A DNA stretch of 64,000 nucleotides from assembly GCF_004217335.1 (NCBI RefSeq), contig NZ_SHMP01000005.1:124001-188000 (forward strand), in the 5' to 3' direction. The translations under genes were made by a program, and so were the position numbers. The stretch comes from Natrinema hispanicum. GTDB lineage: Archaea; Halobacteriota; Halobacteria; Halobacteriales; Natrialbaceae. Of the stretch, positions 42,918-52,321 are shown piece after piece (within the stretch, counting starts at the first letter, position 1; each line of letters opens with the position of its first letter). The notes under the pieces were generated by a model. It searched no databases, had not been told where the DNA came from, and worked only from the letters and a program-made list of their open reading frames with translations.

Positions 42918-43823
42918 TTACGCGGTGCCGTAGACGTCCTCGCGGACCCAGTCGTACCCCTTGTCCTCGAGCTTCTCGGCGAGCTCTGGCCCGCCGCTTT
43001 TGGCGATCTGGCCGTCGAGCATCACGTGGACGTGATCGGGCTCGACGTAGTCGAGGATACGCTGGTAGTGGGTGATCTGGAGAACGCCGGTGCCCTGCTC
43101 GTCGCGCAAGGCGTTGATGCCGGCGGAGACGTCCTGCAGCCGGTCGATGTCGAGCCCGGAGTCGATCTCGTCTAAGACGGCGACCGATGGCTCGAGGATG
43201 GCGGCTTGCAGCACTTCGTTCTGCTTTTTCTCCCCGCCGGAGAAGCCGGCGTTGAGATAGCGCTGGGCGAACTTCTCGTCCATGTCCAGTTGCTCCATCT
43301 TCTCCTGGAGAATCTCCTGGAACTCGGCGACGCCGACTTCGCCCTCGTCCGCGGGGCCTTCCATCGGCGAGGTCTCGAAGCCTTCGTCCTCCTCGTCGTC
43401 TTCGCCGTCTTCGCCCTCGAAGAGCTCCTCGCGCTCTTCGATCTTGGCGTTGAGCGCCGTCCGCAGGAAGTTGGTCATCGTGACGCCCTCGATCTCGGCA
43501 GGATACTGGAAGCCGAGGAAAATGCCGAGCGCGGCACGCTCGTTGGGCTCGAGGTCGAGCAGGTCCCAGGTGCGCTGGTCCTCGTCGATCTCGATGTCCT
43601 CGCCGAACTCCTCGTCTTCGAGGTGTAGCAGCACCTCACCGTCAGTGACCTCGTAGGCAGGGTGGCCGGCAATGACCTTCGCAGTCGTCGACTTCCCGGA
43701 GCCGTTCGGCCCCATCAGGGCGTGGATCTCGCCGGACTCGACTTCGAGATCGACGCCCTCGAGAATTTTCTCGTCGCCCTCCGCTACTTCCGCGTGCAGG
43801 TTGCGTAGTTCGAGACGTGCCAT
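42918..43823 (-). CDS. sufC: Fe-S assembly ATPase SufC with acidic inserts
   Basis: A 301-aa protein. Walker A GPNGSGKST near residue 38-46, signature FSGGEKKQNEVLQ, Walker B SVAVLDEIDSGLD. About 50 residues longer than typical SufC because of two acidic inserts, near 69-88 and 129-165 (EGEDGEDDEEDEG). It powers SufBC2D. It is first gene of the operon, below a palindrome at the promoter. Confidence 0.93.
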   Translation of the reverse strand: MARLELRNLHAEVAEGDEKILEGVDLEVESGEIHALMGPNGSGKSTTAKVIAGHPAYEVTDGEVLLHLEDEEFGEDIEIDEDQRTWDLLDLEPNERAALGIFLGFQYPAEIEGVTMTNFLRTALNAKIEEREELFEGEDGEDDEEDEGFETSPMEGPADEGEVGVAEFQEILQEKMEQLDMDEKFAQRYLNAGFSGGEKKQNEVLQAAILEPSVAVLDEIDSGLDIDRLQDVSAGINALRDEQGTGVLQITHYQRILDYVEPDHVHVMLDGQIAKSGGPELAEKLEDKGYDWVREDVYGTA

Positions 43824-43870
43824 AGTATTCTGTCGTCTAATGAATGGGCCGTATGACCCATAACGGTTTC

Positions 43871-43886
43871 GTATCCAATTGGATAC
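43871..43886 (-). promoter_or_regulatory. Perfect palindrome at the suf promoter
   Basis: GTATCCAATTGGATAC is a 16-bp perfect palindrome about 48 bases before the sufC ATG. A minus-strand AT-rich box, ACTTATTTTG (about 43899-43908), lies about 20 bases upstream of it, placing the palindrome at the expected transcript start. It is a candidate operator for Fe-S or redox control; no known regulator motif was matched. Confidence 0.5.
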
Positions 43887-44045
43887 AATCTCGTATTAGC
43901 AAAATAAGTTCCCCATTCGGAAATTACGGTTCGGTTTGTCCGTGAACGACCGGCATACGAACCAATCGCCGCGATGACGGCCACTGAGACGCGAGCGACG
44001 AATATACGCCAGTTCACGGGGCCCGAATCGGTACCGCCGGCCGTC

Positions 44046-47000
44046 TCACATGAACGAATCGAGCCCTTTCTGTTCCTGGCCGCTTTTCACTTCCTCCCAC
44101 GAGACACCCAGTGCCTCGAGAATTCGCTCGATCGGCCCCTGAAGTGTCTTCTCGAGCATCGTGTCGTAGTCGACCTTGAAGGCGTCCGGAATCTGATCTT
44201 CGTACTCGAAACAGATCACATCGGGATCGCGTTTAAACGCCCCGTAGAGTGGGTCAGTTCGGGCGTCGAATCCTTCGTCGTCTTCGAGGCGCTCGAAAAA
44301 CGATGGATCGACGCGCTCGAGGTAGAGTCGCTTCGGCTTGCTCCCGCGCTGGAAGTTGGTCCCCAACAGGAGGTTGGCGTACTTCGCGCCGCGGACCTGT
44401 GCCGTGTCGGTGTCGTAGTTGTCGAGTCGCTTGCCGATCCCGCCGGGGATCGCGATCTCCTCGAGTGAGACGTCGCCGGCGAGCACGTCCTCGATGACGC
44501 CGTTGACGTACTCTTTTGCGCCCTCGACATCACCTTCTCTGACGATCATCTCGATGACCTCGTGTTGTACTTCTTTGGTGATCGGCGCGATATCCGAGCG
44601 CTGGTACTCGAAGCCGACGATGTCGATGTCGTCGACGTCTTTGCCTTCCTTCCAGGTGATGTGGCCCGCATAGCGTTTCTTTTTGCCCGCCTGGAAGAAC
44701 CGCCGGTAGAGTTTTTCGAACTCGATCTGGAAGCGGTGCTGTTCGGCGTTTAGCTCCTCGCTCGCGAAGTCGTCGTACCGGCCGTTGATGTACTCCTCGA
44801 TCTCGAAGGACTGCTCGAGCGCGTCGTCTTTGGGAACGTCGGGGCCGAGCTCGAGCATGACGCTGTCGGTGTCCCCATACGTAACTTGATAGTCCAGTTC
44901 GTTTGCCGCTTCGTCCGTGAATTCGATCACGTCACGGCCAGTTGCCGTGATCGCGGCTGCGGCCTCTTTGTCATAGAGTCTGAATTTGTCCCAGCCGGAG
45001 ACACCATACAACGATTGACCGACGAACTGGAATGTCCCGTTTCGGCCTGCAAGCAACGTGTGATTGTCTTCGACGGTGACACAGTACACGCCGTTTTCGG
45101 CGGTACTGCGGGACGAACTTCGATGCATTCGAAGCGTATTCTTCGAACCTTCGGTCACGTAGATCCGCCACGAGCCACTATCACGATTGTAGTTGGCCGT
45201 CAGCCCGAGATGGGTACAGAGCCGAAGGACATCGTCTCGGAGGGCATCGCTCGAAGTAGAGTACCGCCACGAGTTCACCTGGCGGTCTCCGTCACCGTCG
45301 ATGAGAACCTCGAGGAACCGTCGTTTCTGTCGGCTGCTACAGTCGAAGACGAACTCGGGGATTTGCTTCTCGAAGCTGCCGTCACCGCAGCGCGATGTCA
45401 ACAGATCCCCAAGGAGTTTCGACGTGACCGTGTAGCATCGGTCGTCGACGTAATAGTCGAAACCCATGTCATCGAGTAACTCACCGATCGTCGCGTGCTG
45501 ATCGACACCGCCATCAGCGACCGGCAGTTTGTCCTGTGCCAGATTTACTGTCGTTGCAGATCCACGGAATTTCTCGCCGAACTGCTTATCGTTGGACGTG
45601 TAGACGCTTCCTTCCGTGACGAACCACGCGAGTAGATCGAGGAAGTCGTCTCCGTCGTACGTCCGTGGTACCCACTTCCGCCCGGATTCGCGGTGAACGA
45701 AACTCGTCTCACAGACCGACTCGATGTACTCGCGATGGTTTTCGAACTCCTCGGCAGTGAACACGTAGCCCGTTTGTCCGATGTCGGCTTTCGGCACACG
45801 ACGTGGCGTCCAGCCTAGTTCCGCGGTGAACGTATGACCGTGAACGGACGGTCTGACCCACACTTCGTAGTCACCGTCGATCAGTTCTGTGAGGTCGACC
45901 TCCGTTAGTTCCTCTCCATCGGGCCCGTCCCAGTCGTGTGGAAGTTCGTAGTTCGTCGCCCGATCGAGATCGCCGGCCTCGACGAACTTGTATTCGTCTT
46001 CGGTGATCCCGTTCGCCTCGTTCTTGCGGACGAGCATGCGGTGATTCGGCGTCACGCGGAAGTCGATCTTGCTCGTCTCGATATCGATCAGATCGCCGTC
46101 GTAGTCGGGATAGGCGTGCGTTTCGACGACGGGCTTGATCTCCAGTTTTTCCGTCTCTGGATCGAGCGAATACACCTCGTCGCCGATCTCGAGGTCAGTA
46201 ATATCACGGACACCGTCTGGAGTTAGTACCTCCGTATCCGGTGTAAAGCAGTTCATGATAACCTTCACTGCACCCTGTTGGCGGTCGTACTGCTCGTACT
46301 CGGGTGTCCCGGGTTCGTGTTCGTTCCGGAGCGCCTTCTTCTCCTCGCGCTCGTCGAGCAGTTCCGTGATCATCTCGCGGTTGACGCCGTCCGGTTCCTT
46401 CCGGAAGTGGGTGCCCGTGGGCGCTTCGTAGGTCTCGCCGTCGTACTCGTCGGGATCGACCCTCGTCTCCGGGCTGGCGTTGATCGTCGTCATACACATC
46501 GGGTACAGCGATTTGAGGTCGAGCACGGTGACGTTCTCTTTGACGCCCGTAATCGGCTCGAACACTGCACCGCCCTCGTACTCCTCGCCGGCCTCCTGTT
46601 GCCCTTTCGAGGGCAGTGCAAAGCGGCCGTGGGCCTCGTGGAGGACGTACATGTCGACCGCGTCGCCGGGGGTGGGGGCGTCCTCGAGTTTACAGCCGAC
46701 GAACGATCGCACCTCGTCCCAGAAGGGGATGATCTCCTGCTGGCGGTCGAGTTCGACACAGAGTTCGACGTCCCGGAGGTTGTACTCGAGCAGCCGAGTC
46801 GGGTCGTCCTCCCAGAGGTCACCGATGTCGCCGGCGTAGCGTTCCTTGCCGACGCCGAGTTCGACTTCACCGACGGCGTCGAGCCGATAGGAGTCGAGTT
46901 CGGAGAAGACCATCCGCTGGTAGCCATAGAGCAGGTCGAAGACGATCCGGCCTTTGATATCGGGGCCGCCCCAGTTGCTGCGCCAGACCTCGTCGACCCG

Positions 47001-48011
47001 GGAGAGGCGGTCGATCGAGAGATCGTAATCGTGGTGGGGGCCGTCGAGTTCCTCGAGCCGGTCGAGGAAATAGGGCGCGTCGAAATCTTCGAAGTTCCAC
47101 CCGGTCAGGAGGTCCGGATCGGTGGCTTCGATGTACTCGATAAAGGCCTCGAGCATCGCTTCTTCTTTCTCGAAGCTCCGCACTTCGTGGTCGATCGCGC
47201 CCTCGATCGGGTCGTAGTCGTCGATCTCGTCGGGAATCGGTCCGTCGCCGATCGGGGCTTCGTAGAGCCACATAATGTACTCGTCACGATAGGAGTCGTG
47301 GCTGGTGAGACAGACGATCGGTTCTTCACCGTCCTCGGGAAAGCCCGAGCGATCGTCGACCTCGATGTCGAAGGTATTGACGCGCGGGTTGGCGTCGACG
47401 TCCGCGGCCTCGACCTCGTCGTGGGGAACGACAAGCGAGCCGTCGTCGGCACGCCGTTCGGGTACCCGAACCCCGCTGCGGATGTCCTTGTCGATCAGGA
47501 ATCGGTTCGGAAAGAGAATGTCGGCTTCGTAGTGCTCGAAATCGTCACGGACCTGCCCGACGTCCCGTGGCGTCTGGCCGAAGATTTTGGTGAGTTTCTC
47601 GCCACGGATACTCTCGTAGGGCTCGCCGTCGTGATCGTACTCCCGACTCCCAGTCAGCCGGTCGTACTGTTCTTCGGGTGGCCGCTCGAGCGTCTCCGTC
47701 GGTGCATAGAAGTACGGCTTGAAGCCGACCACCTGAACGTGCTCTAAGTTGCCATCGGGCGTGCGCCCGAAGACGTGCATGATCGGTCGTTCCTCGTCGC
47801 CGTAGCCGGCGATGGTATAATCGACCTGCATCACTGCGAGTTCGAGTTCGCCCTCGGGTTCGGGGAGGGTCTCCTCGAGGACGTCGATCACCTCCGTGGC
47901 GTCGGTCCCGCCGTTGCCGGCGACGGCGACCGCCTCTTCTGCCGGCCGGTCGTCAGCGTCGCCGGACTCGCCGCCGAAATCCGTGAGTCCGGTCTGGCCC
48001 GCCTCAGTCAT
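44046..48011 (-). CDS. polB: Family B DNA polymerase containing an intein
   Basis: 1321 aa from the MTEAGQTGLTDFGG start (ATG 48011), of which 412 are intein, leaving a 909-aa polymerase. Exo I FDIEVD, Exo II GWNFEDFDAPYF and Exo III YNLRDVEL are intact, as are Pol motifs DLKSLYP, KVIMN+SLYG (split by the intein) and YGDTDSV. It is the main haloarchaeal replicative B polymerase with 3'-5' proofreading. The 83 further in-frame codons upstream of 48011 are not conserved and lie in promoter DNA. The C-terminus GQEQKGLDSFM resembles a PCNA-binding box (QxxLxxF). Confidence 0.95.
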   Translation of the reverse strand: MTEAGQTGLTDFGGESGDADDRPAEEAVAVAGNGGTDATEVIDVLEETLPEPEGELELAVMQVDYTIAGYGDEERPIMHVFGRTPDGNLEHVQVVGFKPYFYAPTETLERPPEEQYDRLTGSREYDHDGEPYESIRGEKLTKIFGQTPRDVGQVRDDFEHYEADILFPNRFLIDKDIRSGVRVPERRADDGSLVVPHDEVEAADVDANPRVNTFDIEVDDRSGFPEDGEEPIVCLTSHDSYRDEYIMWLYEAPIGDGPIPDEIDDYDPIEGAIDHEVRSFEKEEAMLEAFIEYIEATDPDLLTGWNFEDFDAPYFLDRLEELDGPHHDYDLSIDRLSRVDEVWRSNWGGPDIKGRIVFDLLYGYQRMVFSELDSYRLDAVGEVELGVGKERYAGDIGDLWEDDPTRLLEYNLRDVELCVELDRQQEIIPFWDEVRSFVGCKLEDAPTPGDAVDMYVLHEAHGRFALPSKGQQEAGEEYEGGAVFEPITGVKENVTVLDLKSLYPMCMTTINASPETRVDPDEYDGETYEAPTGTHFRKEPDGVNREMITELLDEREEKKALRNEHEPGTPEYEQYDRQQGAVKVIMNCFTPDTEVLTPDGVRDITDLEIGDEVYSLDPETEKLEIKPVVETHAYPDYDGDLIDIETSKIDFRVTPNHRMLVRKNEANGITEDEYKFVEAGDLDRATNYELPHDWDGPDGEELTEVDLTELIDGDYEVWVRPSVHGHTFTAELGWTPRRVPKADIGQTGYVFTAEEFENHREYIESVCETSFVHRESGRKWVPRTYDGDDFLDLLAWFVTEGSVYTSNDKQFGEKFRGSATTVNLAQDKLPVADGGVDQHATIGELLDDMGFDYYVDDRCYTVTSKLLGDLLTSRCGDGSFEKQIPEFVFDCSSRQKRRFLEVLIDGDGDRQVNSWRYSTSSDALRDDVLRLCTHLGLTANYNRDSGSWRIYVTEGSKNTLRMHRSSSRSTAENGVYCVTVEDNHTLLAGRNGTFQFVGQSLYGVSGWDKFRLYDKEAAAAITATGRDVIEFTDEAANELDYQVTYGDTDSVMLELGPDVPKDDALEQSFEIEEYINGRYDDFASEELNAEQHRFQIEFEKLYRRFFQAGKKKRYAGHITWKEGKDVDDIDIVGFEYQRSDIAPITKEVQHEVIEMIVREGDVEGAKEYVNGVIEDVLAGDVSLEEIAIPGGIGKRLDNYDTDTAQVRGAKYANLLLGTNFQRGSKPKRLYLERVDPSFFERLEDDEGFDARTDPLYGAFKRDPDVICFEYEDQIPDAFKVDYDTMLEKTLQGPIERILEALGVSWEEVKSGQEQKGLDSFM
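45015..46250 (-). mobile_element. 412-aa intein with LAGLIDADG homing endonuclease in PolB
   Basis: It is inserted in the polymerase motif between KVIMN and SLYGV. It begins CFTPDTEVL (block A, Cys1), has TPNH at residues 67-70 (block B), endonuclease blocks LLAWFVTEGS near 206-215 and FLEVLIDGDG near 312-321, and splicing blocks VYCVTVEDNHTLLAGRNG and FQFVGQ. The last residue is Gln rather than Asn and the penultimate is Gly rather than His; the next extein residue is Ser. Both endonuclease motifs keep acidic residues, so homing activity is plausible. Codon bias looks weaker than in the host gene. Confidence 0.93.
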
Positions 48012-48195
48012 AGTGCTGGGATTGGCAGGCGGCGGGTAAAAACCCCCAGATTCACCGCTCGCCGAGACCGTCTTCGGAGCCAGATTCGAGGGTCGGGACG
48101 CGACGTGGGCGGCGAGGAGCCCGTCGCTGACAAGCCTTGCAGCAGCAAGAAGACATTTAACGTGGTAACACATAGCATATAATCGGGTACTGGAT

Positions 48196-48372
48196 ATGTC
48201 TTCCCATCTAAACGACGACCCGGCAGATCGGAGCGAGCTGAGTAGCATCCCCGAAGGCACTGCGACGATCGAATCCTACGAGACCGACGACGGCGTCGTC
48301 TTCTACGACGCGGAGAACCCCCTCGCGTGGGTAGAAACCTCCCGGACGCTCACGCTCGAGGACCTGGCCTGA
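48196..48372 (+). CDS. 58-aa haloarchaeal protein (DUF7331-like)
   Basis: It starts at the ATG at 48196 (MSSHLNDDPADR) and ends in the TGA that begins repeat copy E. The core YETDDGVVFYDAENPLAWVETS matches a family of very short haloarchaeal proteins (DUF7331 by memory), with the DxxNPxAWxES pattern. A related 45-aa protein is at 62039-62176. Function unknown. An AT-rich box (ATTTAACG, about 48153) is a promoter candidate. Confidence 0.75.
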   Translation: MSSHLNDDPADRSELSSIPEGTATIESYETDDGVVFYDAENPLAWVETSRTLTLEDLA

Positions 48373-48457
48373 GACGGATTATTGCCACTGTTTACCGGTG
48401 CACCCGAAGGACGGTCGCGGGTGCACCGGCAATGACTGACAGTAAACCGTATGAGAC
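48371..48457. repeat. Palindromic stop-codon-associated element, copy E
   Basis: It overlaps the TGA of the 58-aa gene. The inner perfect 12-bp stem is CCGGTGCACCCG (48395-48406) with CGGGTGCACCGG (48418-48429). Outer arms ACGGATTATTG and CAGTAAACCGT pair imperfectly. TGAGACGG is repeated directly at both ends (48370-48377, 48452-48459). Confidence 0.85.
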
Positions 48458-48580
48458 GGACTGCGGACCCAGTCTCCGCACAACTGCGACCGACGTGTCC
48501 GTCGGGACGCAGTTTCGACCGATTCGCTGAAACCGATCGCGAAGCGAACGCTTTTCCGCCCGCTTATCATCGATTTCGGT

Positions 48581-49066
48581 GTGGTATTCGACCGGACCGA
48601 GAACGAACCCGAGGAGTGGGATCCCGAGGAGGAGTTCTACGACCCCGACAGCGACGGGTTGACGATTCCGCAGGTGACGACCGACGACGACTCGGATGCC
48701 GACGCCGAGTCCACGGCTGCGATCGATATACCGAACGTGTCCACCGACGAGACCGACGTTCCAAGCGACGTCCTGGAGGCGTTCTGGGCGCTGGTGTTGG
48801 TCGTCAACGCTGCCCTCTTCGTCGTCTCGCTCGGAGCCTTACTGCTCGTGTTTGAAGGCGACGTGACTCGCGGCGGTGCCCTCGTCGCGGCCGGCACCGT
48901 CCTGTTCGGGCTCGCCGGGCGACGATACCGTGCGTTTCGCGCCGACAGCGACGGTGGTGCAGCCGATGACCCCACTGACGAGGGTCGGTCCGCGGACGAT
49001 GCAATCGAAACGGCTTCGGGGGACGGTGTCCAACAACAGTCACCAACCCGATCCGATCGCAAATGA
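48581..49066 (+). CDS. Two-TM acidic haloarchaeal membrane protein (DUF7322-like)
   Basis: A 161-aa protein from a GTG at 48581. It has an acidic N-terminus of about 70 residues with EPEEWDPEEEFYDPD, two TM helices (FWALVLVVNAALFVVSLGALLLV; then a second helix with GTVLFGLAGRRYR), and an acidic tail. I associate it with DUF7322 from memory. It overlaps the next gene by four bases, so the pair is an operon. Confidence 0.6.
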   Translation: MVFDRTENEPEEWDPEEEFYDPDSDGLTIPQVTTDDDSDADAESTAAIDIPNVSTDETDVPSDVLEAFWALVLVVNAALFVVSLGALLLVFEGDVTRGGALVAAGTVLFGLAGRRYRAFRADSDGGAADDPTDEGRSADDAIETASGDGVQQQSPTRSDRK

Positions 49067-49521
49067 ATACCGTCAAGGACGACACCGGAAAACGATACCT
49101 GCTTCTCAAACACTCCGACAGCGCGAGTCTCGTTCGCGACCCCGAAACCGGCAACGAGTGCTACGTCCAGAACGACCGCTTAGAGCGCGTTGACGGAGAC
49201 TCACCCCTCGAGACGGCCGCTCGCAGCGTCGGCGATCCCGTGTTGACGCTGCTCACGACCGTTCACGACGAGGAAACGCTCGGGCTGTTGATCGAACTCG
49301 CCGACAGCGGACCGCTCGGCGTTCGCACACTGTTCGATGCCTACGACTTGTGCGAGAGTGACCTGCACGGCCGGCTGACAGTCCTCACAGCGGCTGGACT
49401 GCTCGAGGAAACCGAGACCGCCGGCGAACGCGGCTATCAGGTTACGGATACCTGTGAGACGGCACTCGAGGCAGTTCGACCAGCAGTTGCATCGACGGAC
49501 GAAAACACGGGTTCTGACTGA
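49063..49521 (+). CDS. Winged-helix-like haloarchaeal protein (DUF7346-like)
   Basis: A 152-aa protein. An N-terminal beta region contains YLLLKHSDSASLVRDPETGNECYVQNDRLE (split by conserved Gly/Asn), and a C-terminal helical domain of MarR/wHTH style has LGLLIELADSGPLGVRTLFDAYDLCESDLHGRL and a wing with AGERGYQVT. I think of DUF7346 but cannot confirm. It is translated from the overlapping ATGA of the upstream gene. Its stop merges into repeat copy F. It neighbours the rad50/mre11 operon, which is convergent. Confidence 0.6.
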   Translation: MNTVKDDTGKRYLLLKHSDSASLVRDPETGNECYVQNDRLERVDGDSPLETAARSVGDPVLTLLTTVHDEETLGLLIELADSGPLGVRTLFDAYDLCESDLHGRLTVLTAAGLLEETETAGERGYQVTDTCETALEAVRPAVASTDENTGSD

Positions 49522-49602
49522 TACGGACTCCTGGAAGTCAGCTCCGGCGCACCCGCGACCAGTCATGCGGGTGCGCCGGTACATCGGTCCAGCAGACCGT
49601 AT
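49521..49602. repeat. Palindromic stop-codon-associated element, copy F
   Basis: It begins at the last base of a TGA stop. Left arm ATACGGACTCCTGG; right arm CCAGCAGACCGTAT. The inner perfect 13-bp stem is 49544-49556 (CCGGCGCACCCGC) with 49567-49579, loop 10 nt. It lies between convergent genes (wHTH-like and rad50). Confidence 0.88.
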
Positions 49603-49633
49603 GACGCGACGAGACGATCACGCCTCCACCTTC

Positions 49634-52321
49634 TCAGTCCGACGCGAGTAGGTCCACCTCTGGTGGCTCGCCCCGCTCGAGTCGCGAGCGGTTCGACGTG
49701 GCGTCTTTTTCGACACGGACGAGCGAATCGGCCGCCCCGACGAGTTCGTGATCGTGGCTGACGACGACGATCTGCTCGACACCGAAATCGTTGCGCATCG
49801 ATTCGATCAGCGAGACGAGTTGTGTGACGTGACCTGAATCGAGGAAAACTGTCGGCTCGTCGAGGATCAGCGGCGGCATCGGCGCGGTTCCGTCGACGCC
49901 TTCGGCTAGCAGCCGGTAGATCGCACACCGCAGGCTGAGATTAAAGAGTGCCCGCTCACCACCCGAAAGCTGTTCTGGCTCGAGAGCTTCGCCGTCTTTC
50001 TGATAGACCGTCAGTCGGTAGTCGCCGTCGAGGTCGATCGCCGCGTAGGAGTCGTTCTGATAGATCAGGTCGAACGTCTCGTTGAGCAGCCGTTCCAAGG
50101 TCTCGACGTTGCGCTGGCGCAACTCTGCCCGCAACTCCCCGTAGGTCGTCTGGAGCGTCTCGGCTTCGCCATACAGCGACTCGAGGTGCTCACATTGTGC
50201 CTCGACGCGGTCGAGACGCTCACGGAGCCGCTCGAGTTCCTCGAGTTTCTCCTCGACACCGCCGATCTTCCCCTGTACCTCGGCACGGTCGGCTTCGAGG
50301 GCTTCGAGTTTCTCCTCGACCTGCTCGATGTACTGCTCGGCGGTTTGCTTGTCCTCGCGGGCGGTTTCGACCCGCTCGTCGTCGAACTCGGACTCGAGGT
50401 CGCGCTTGCGCTCGCGCTTTGCCGACAGCGTTTCGCGGCGCTCGTCGTTCATTTCTTCCCAGTCCGCGATGCGCTCGCGAAGTTGGTCAATTTCGCGCTC
50501 GAGGGAAGCCCGCTCGTCGGCGATCTCGGCGATCCGCTCGAGGGTCTGCAGCGTCTCTTTGATCTCCCCGCGCTCGGTATTGATCTCGCCGAGGGCGGCC
50601 CGCGCGTCGTCAACTTCGGCTTCGCGTTCGTCGGCTGCGGCCCGCTTCGCGTCGGCCTCGGACTCGTACTCGTCAGCATCTGCTCGCAACTGATCGCGCT
50701 GGTCGCGCCGGTCCGCGATGGCCTCGCGTTTCTCGGCGAGCAACTGTTCGACGTTCTGGCGGTTGTCCTCGAGCCGGTCGACTCGCTGCTCGGCCTCGAG
50801 CAACGCCTCGGCGCGGTCGATCCGGTCATCTAGCTCGGTGCGTTCGGCTTCGAGTTCCTCGCGTTCGGCCACTAACTCGTCACGCTCCGCGCGACGCTCG
50901 TCCAGCACGTCGACGTGTGGCGAGTCCTCGACCGGCTGGCCACACTCCGGACATTTTCCTTCCTCGAGCAGCCGTTCGCCCTCCTCGATCGCGTTCTTGG
51001 CGGCCCGGATGTCCGCGGTGACGTCGTTGAGTTCCGCCGTCAGCTCCTCGCGGTCGGCTTCGAGGGATTCGAGGTACGATTCGGCCGCGCCGAAGTCGAC
51101 GGGTGCGTCGTCGAACGATGCCCGCGCGTCCGCGATCTCTGCCTCGAGCTCCTCGAGTTTCGACTCACGCTCGGCGATCGTCTCCTCGTCGTCCTCGATT
51201 CGCGCTGTGAGGTCGTCGGCTTCGTCTCGGGCGGCTTCGGCCTGCGCCTCGAGGTCGTCGGCCTCCGTGCGTAGTCGTTCGATCTCTTCGGTGCCGGTTT
51301 CGATCGTCACCGTGACGTCCTGTAACTCGTCGGCAAGTTCCTCGTCGCGGGCCTCGAGTTCCTCGATTCGGGCCTGAATCGTTTCCTCATCGGGGTCGGC
51401 AGTCTCGAGGCCGACCGTCTCGAGCAGTCCGGTCCGCTCGTCGGCGAGCTCCTCACGTTGCGCTCTGATCTCGCTGATCTCGTCGCTTGCATCCTTGCGC
51501 TCCCGTTCGGTGGCTTCGATTTTCGACTGAAGCGCCGCGATTTCGTCCTCGAGTGTGTCGATCTCTGCGCGAGTTTCCTCGTGGCGCTCGAGGACCTTTT
51601 GGGCAGTTTCGAGGGTCTTCCGGGCTTGCTCGCGCTGTGTTTCGTAGTGGTCGATCTCCTCGGTGAGCTCGGCGCGGCGGGACTTGAGGTCGTTGAGTTG
51701 CGCGTGGAGGTCCTGTGCTTCCTTTTGTTCGACCTGCTGCTGGAGGTCTTCGAGTACCTCGCGCTGGCCGTCGAGCACCGTTTTGACGCCGAGTCGGGCG
51801 TCGCTGGCGCGTTCGCGGTAGTCCTCGAGCGCGCCAAGCTGGAGGAGGTCGTCGATCATGTCCTGGCGGTCGCTCGGCGAGGCGTGGATGAGCTTGTTGA
51901 CCTCGCCCTGACGGACGTACGCGCAGTTGACGAACGCCTCGGCGTCCATCCGCAGGAGCTCGGTCACTTCGCGGCGCACGTCGCGGGCTCCCTCGATCGT
52001 CTCGGTCGGCGTCTCGAGGACGCATTTCGTCGTGGTCGCGCGATCACCGCGCAGTTTGAGCCGGCGCTCGACGTGGTACTCGCGGCCGTCGTGAGTAAAC
52101 CACAGTTCGACCTCGCTTTCGTCTTCGCCGGTCGTGATGACGTCGTCTAACGTGCGATCATCGAGGGCCTTCGAGCCGTAGAGCGCAAAGAAGACGCCCT
52201 CGAGCAGCGTCGATTTCCCACTGCCGTTGACGCCGTGGACGACGGTGACGCCGCGCTCGAGGGCGAGATCGGCGTCACCGTAGCACTTGAAGTTCAGCAG
52301 GCGAACGCGGTCGACTCTCAT
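49634..52321 (-). CDS. rad50: DNA double-strand break repair ATPase Rad50
   Basis: An 895-aa protein. Walker A HGVNGSGKST near 29-38, long heptad coiled coils, zinc hook CPEC (about residue 455-460), signature LSGGERALFNLSL and Walker B LILDEPTVFLD near the C-terminus. It partners with Mre11 to tether and process DNA ends. It starts in the four-base overlap with the mre11 stop. Confidence 0.95.
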   Translation of the reverse strand: MRVDRVRLLNFKCYGDADLALERGVTVVHGVNGSGKSTLLEGVFFALYGSKALDDRTLDDVITTGEDESEVELWFTHDGREYHVERRLKLRGDRATTTKCVLETPTETIEGARDVRREVTELLRMDAEAFVNCAYVRQGEVNKLIHASPSDRQDMIDDLLQLGALEDYRERASDARLGVKTVLDGQREVLEDLQQQVEQKEAQDLHAQLNDLKSRRAELTEEIDHYETQREQARKTLETAQKVLERHEETRAEIDTLEDEIAALQSKIEATERERKDASDEISEIRAQREELADERTGLLETVGLETADPDEETIQARIEELEARDEELADELQDVTVTIETGTEEIERLRTEADDLEAQAEAARDEADDLTARIEDDEETIAERESKLEELEAEIADARASFDDAPVDFGAAESYLESLEADREELTAELNDVTADIRAAKNAIEEGERLLEEGKCPECGQPVEDSPHVDVLDERRAERDELVAEREELEAERTELDDRIDRAEALLEAEQRVDRLEDNRQNVEQLLAEKREAIADRRDQRDQLRADADEYESEADAKRAAADEREAEVDDARAALGEINTERGEIKETLQTLERIAEIADERASLEREIDQLRERIADWEEMNDERRETLSAKRERKRDLESEFDDERVETAREDKQTAEQYIEQVEEKLEALEADRAEVQGKIGGVEEKLEELERLRERLDRVEAQCEHLESLYGEAETLQTTYGELRAELRQRNVETLERLLNETFDLIYQNDSYAAIDLDGDYRLTVYQKDGEALEPEQLSGGERALFNLSLRCAIYRLLAEGVDGTAPMPPLILDEPTVFLDSGHVTQLVSLIESMRNDFGVEQIVVVSHDHELVGAADSLVRVEKDATSNRSRLERGEPPEVDLLASD

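Noticed and set aside
46278..47747. 489-codon plus-strand frame
   Set aside because: Antisense of the polB exonuclease region; GC-rich codon bias creates long open frames on the other strand.
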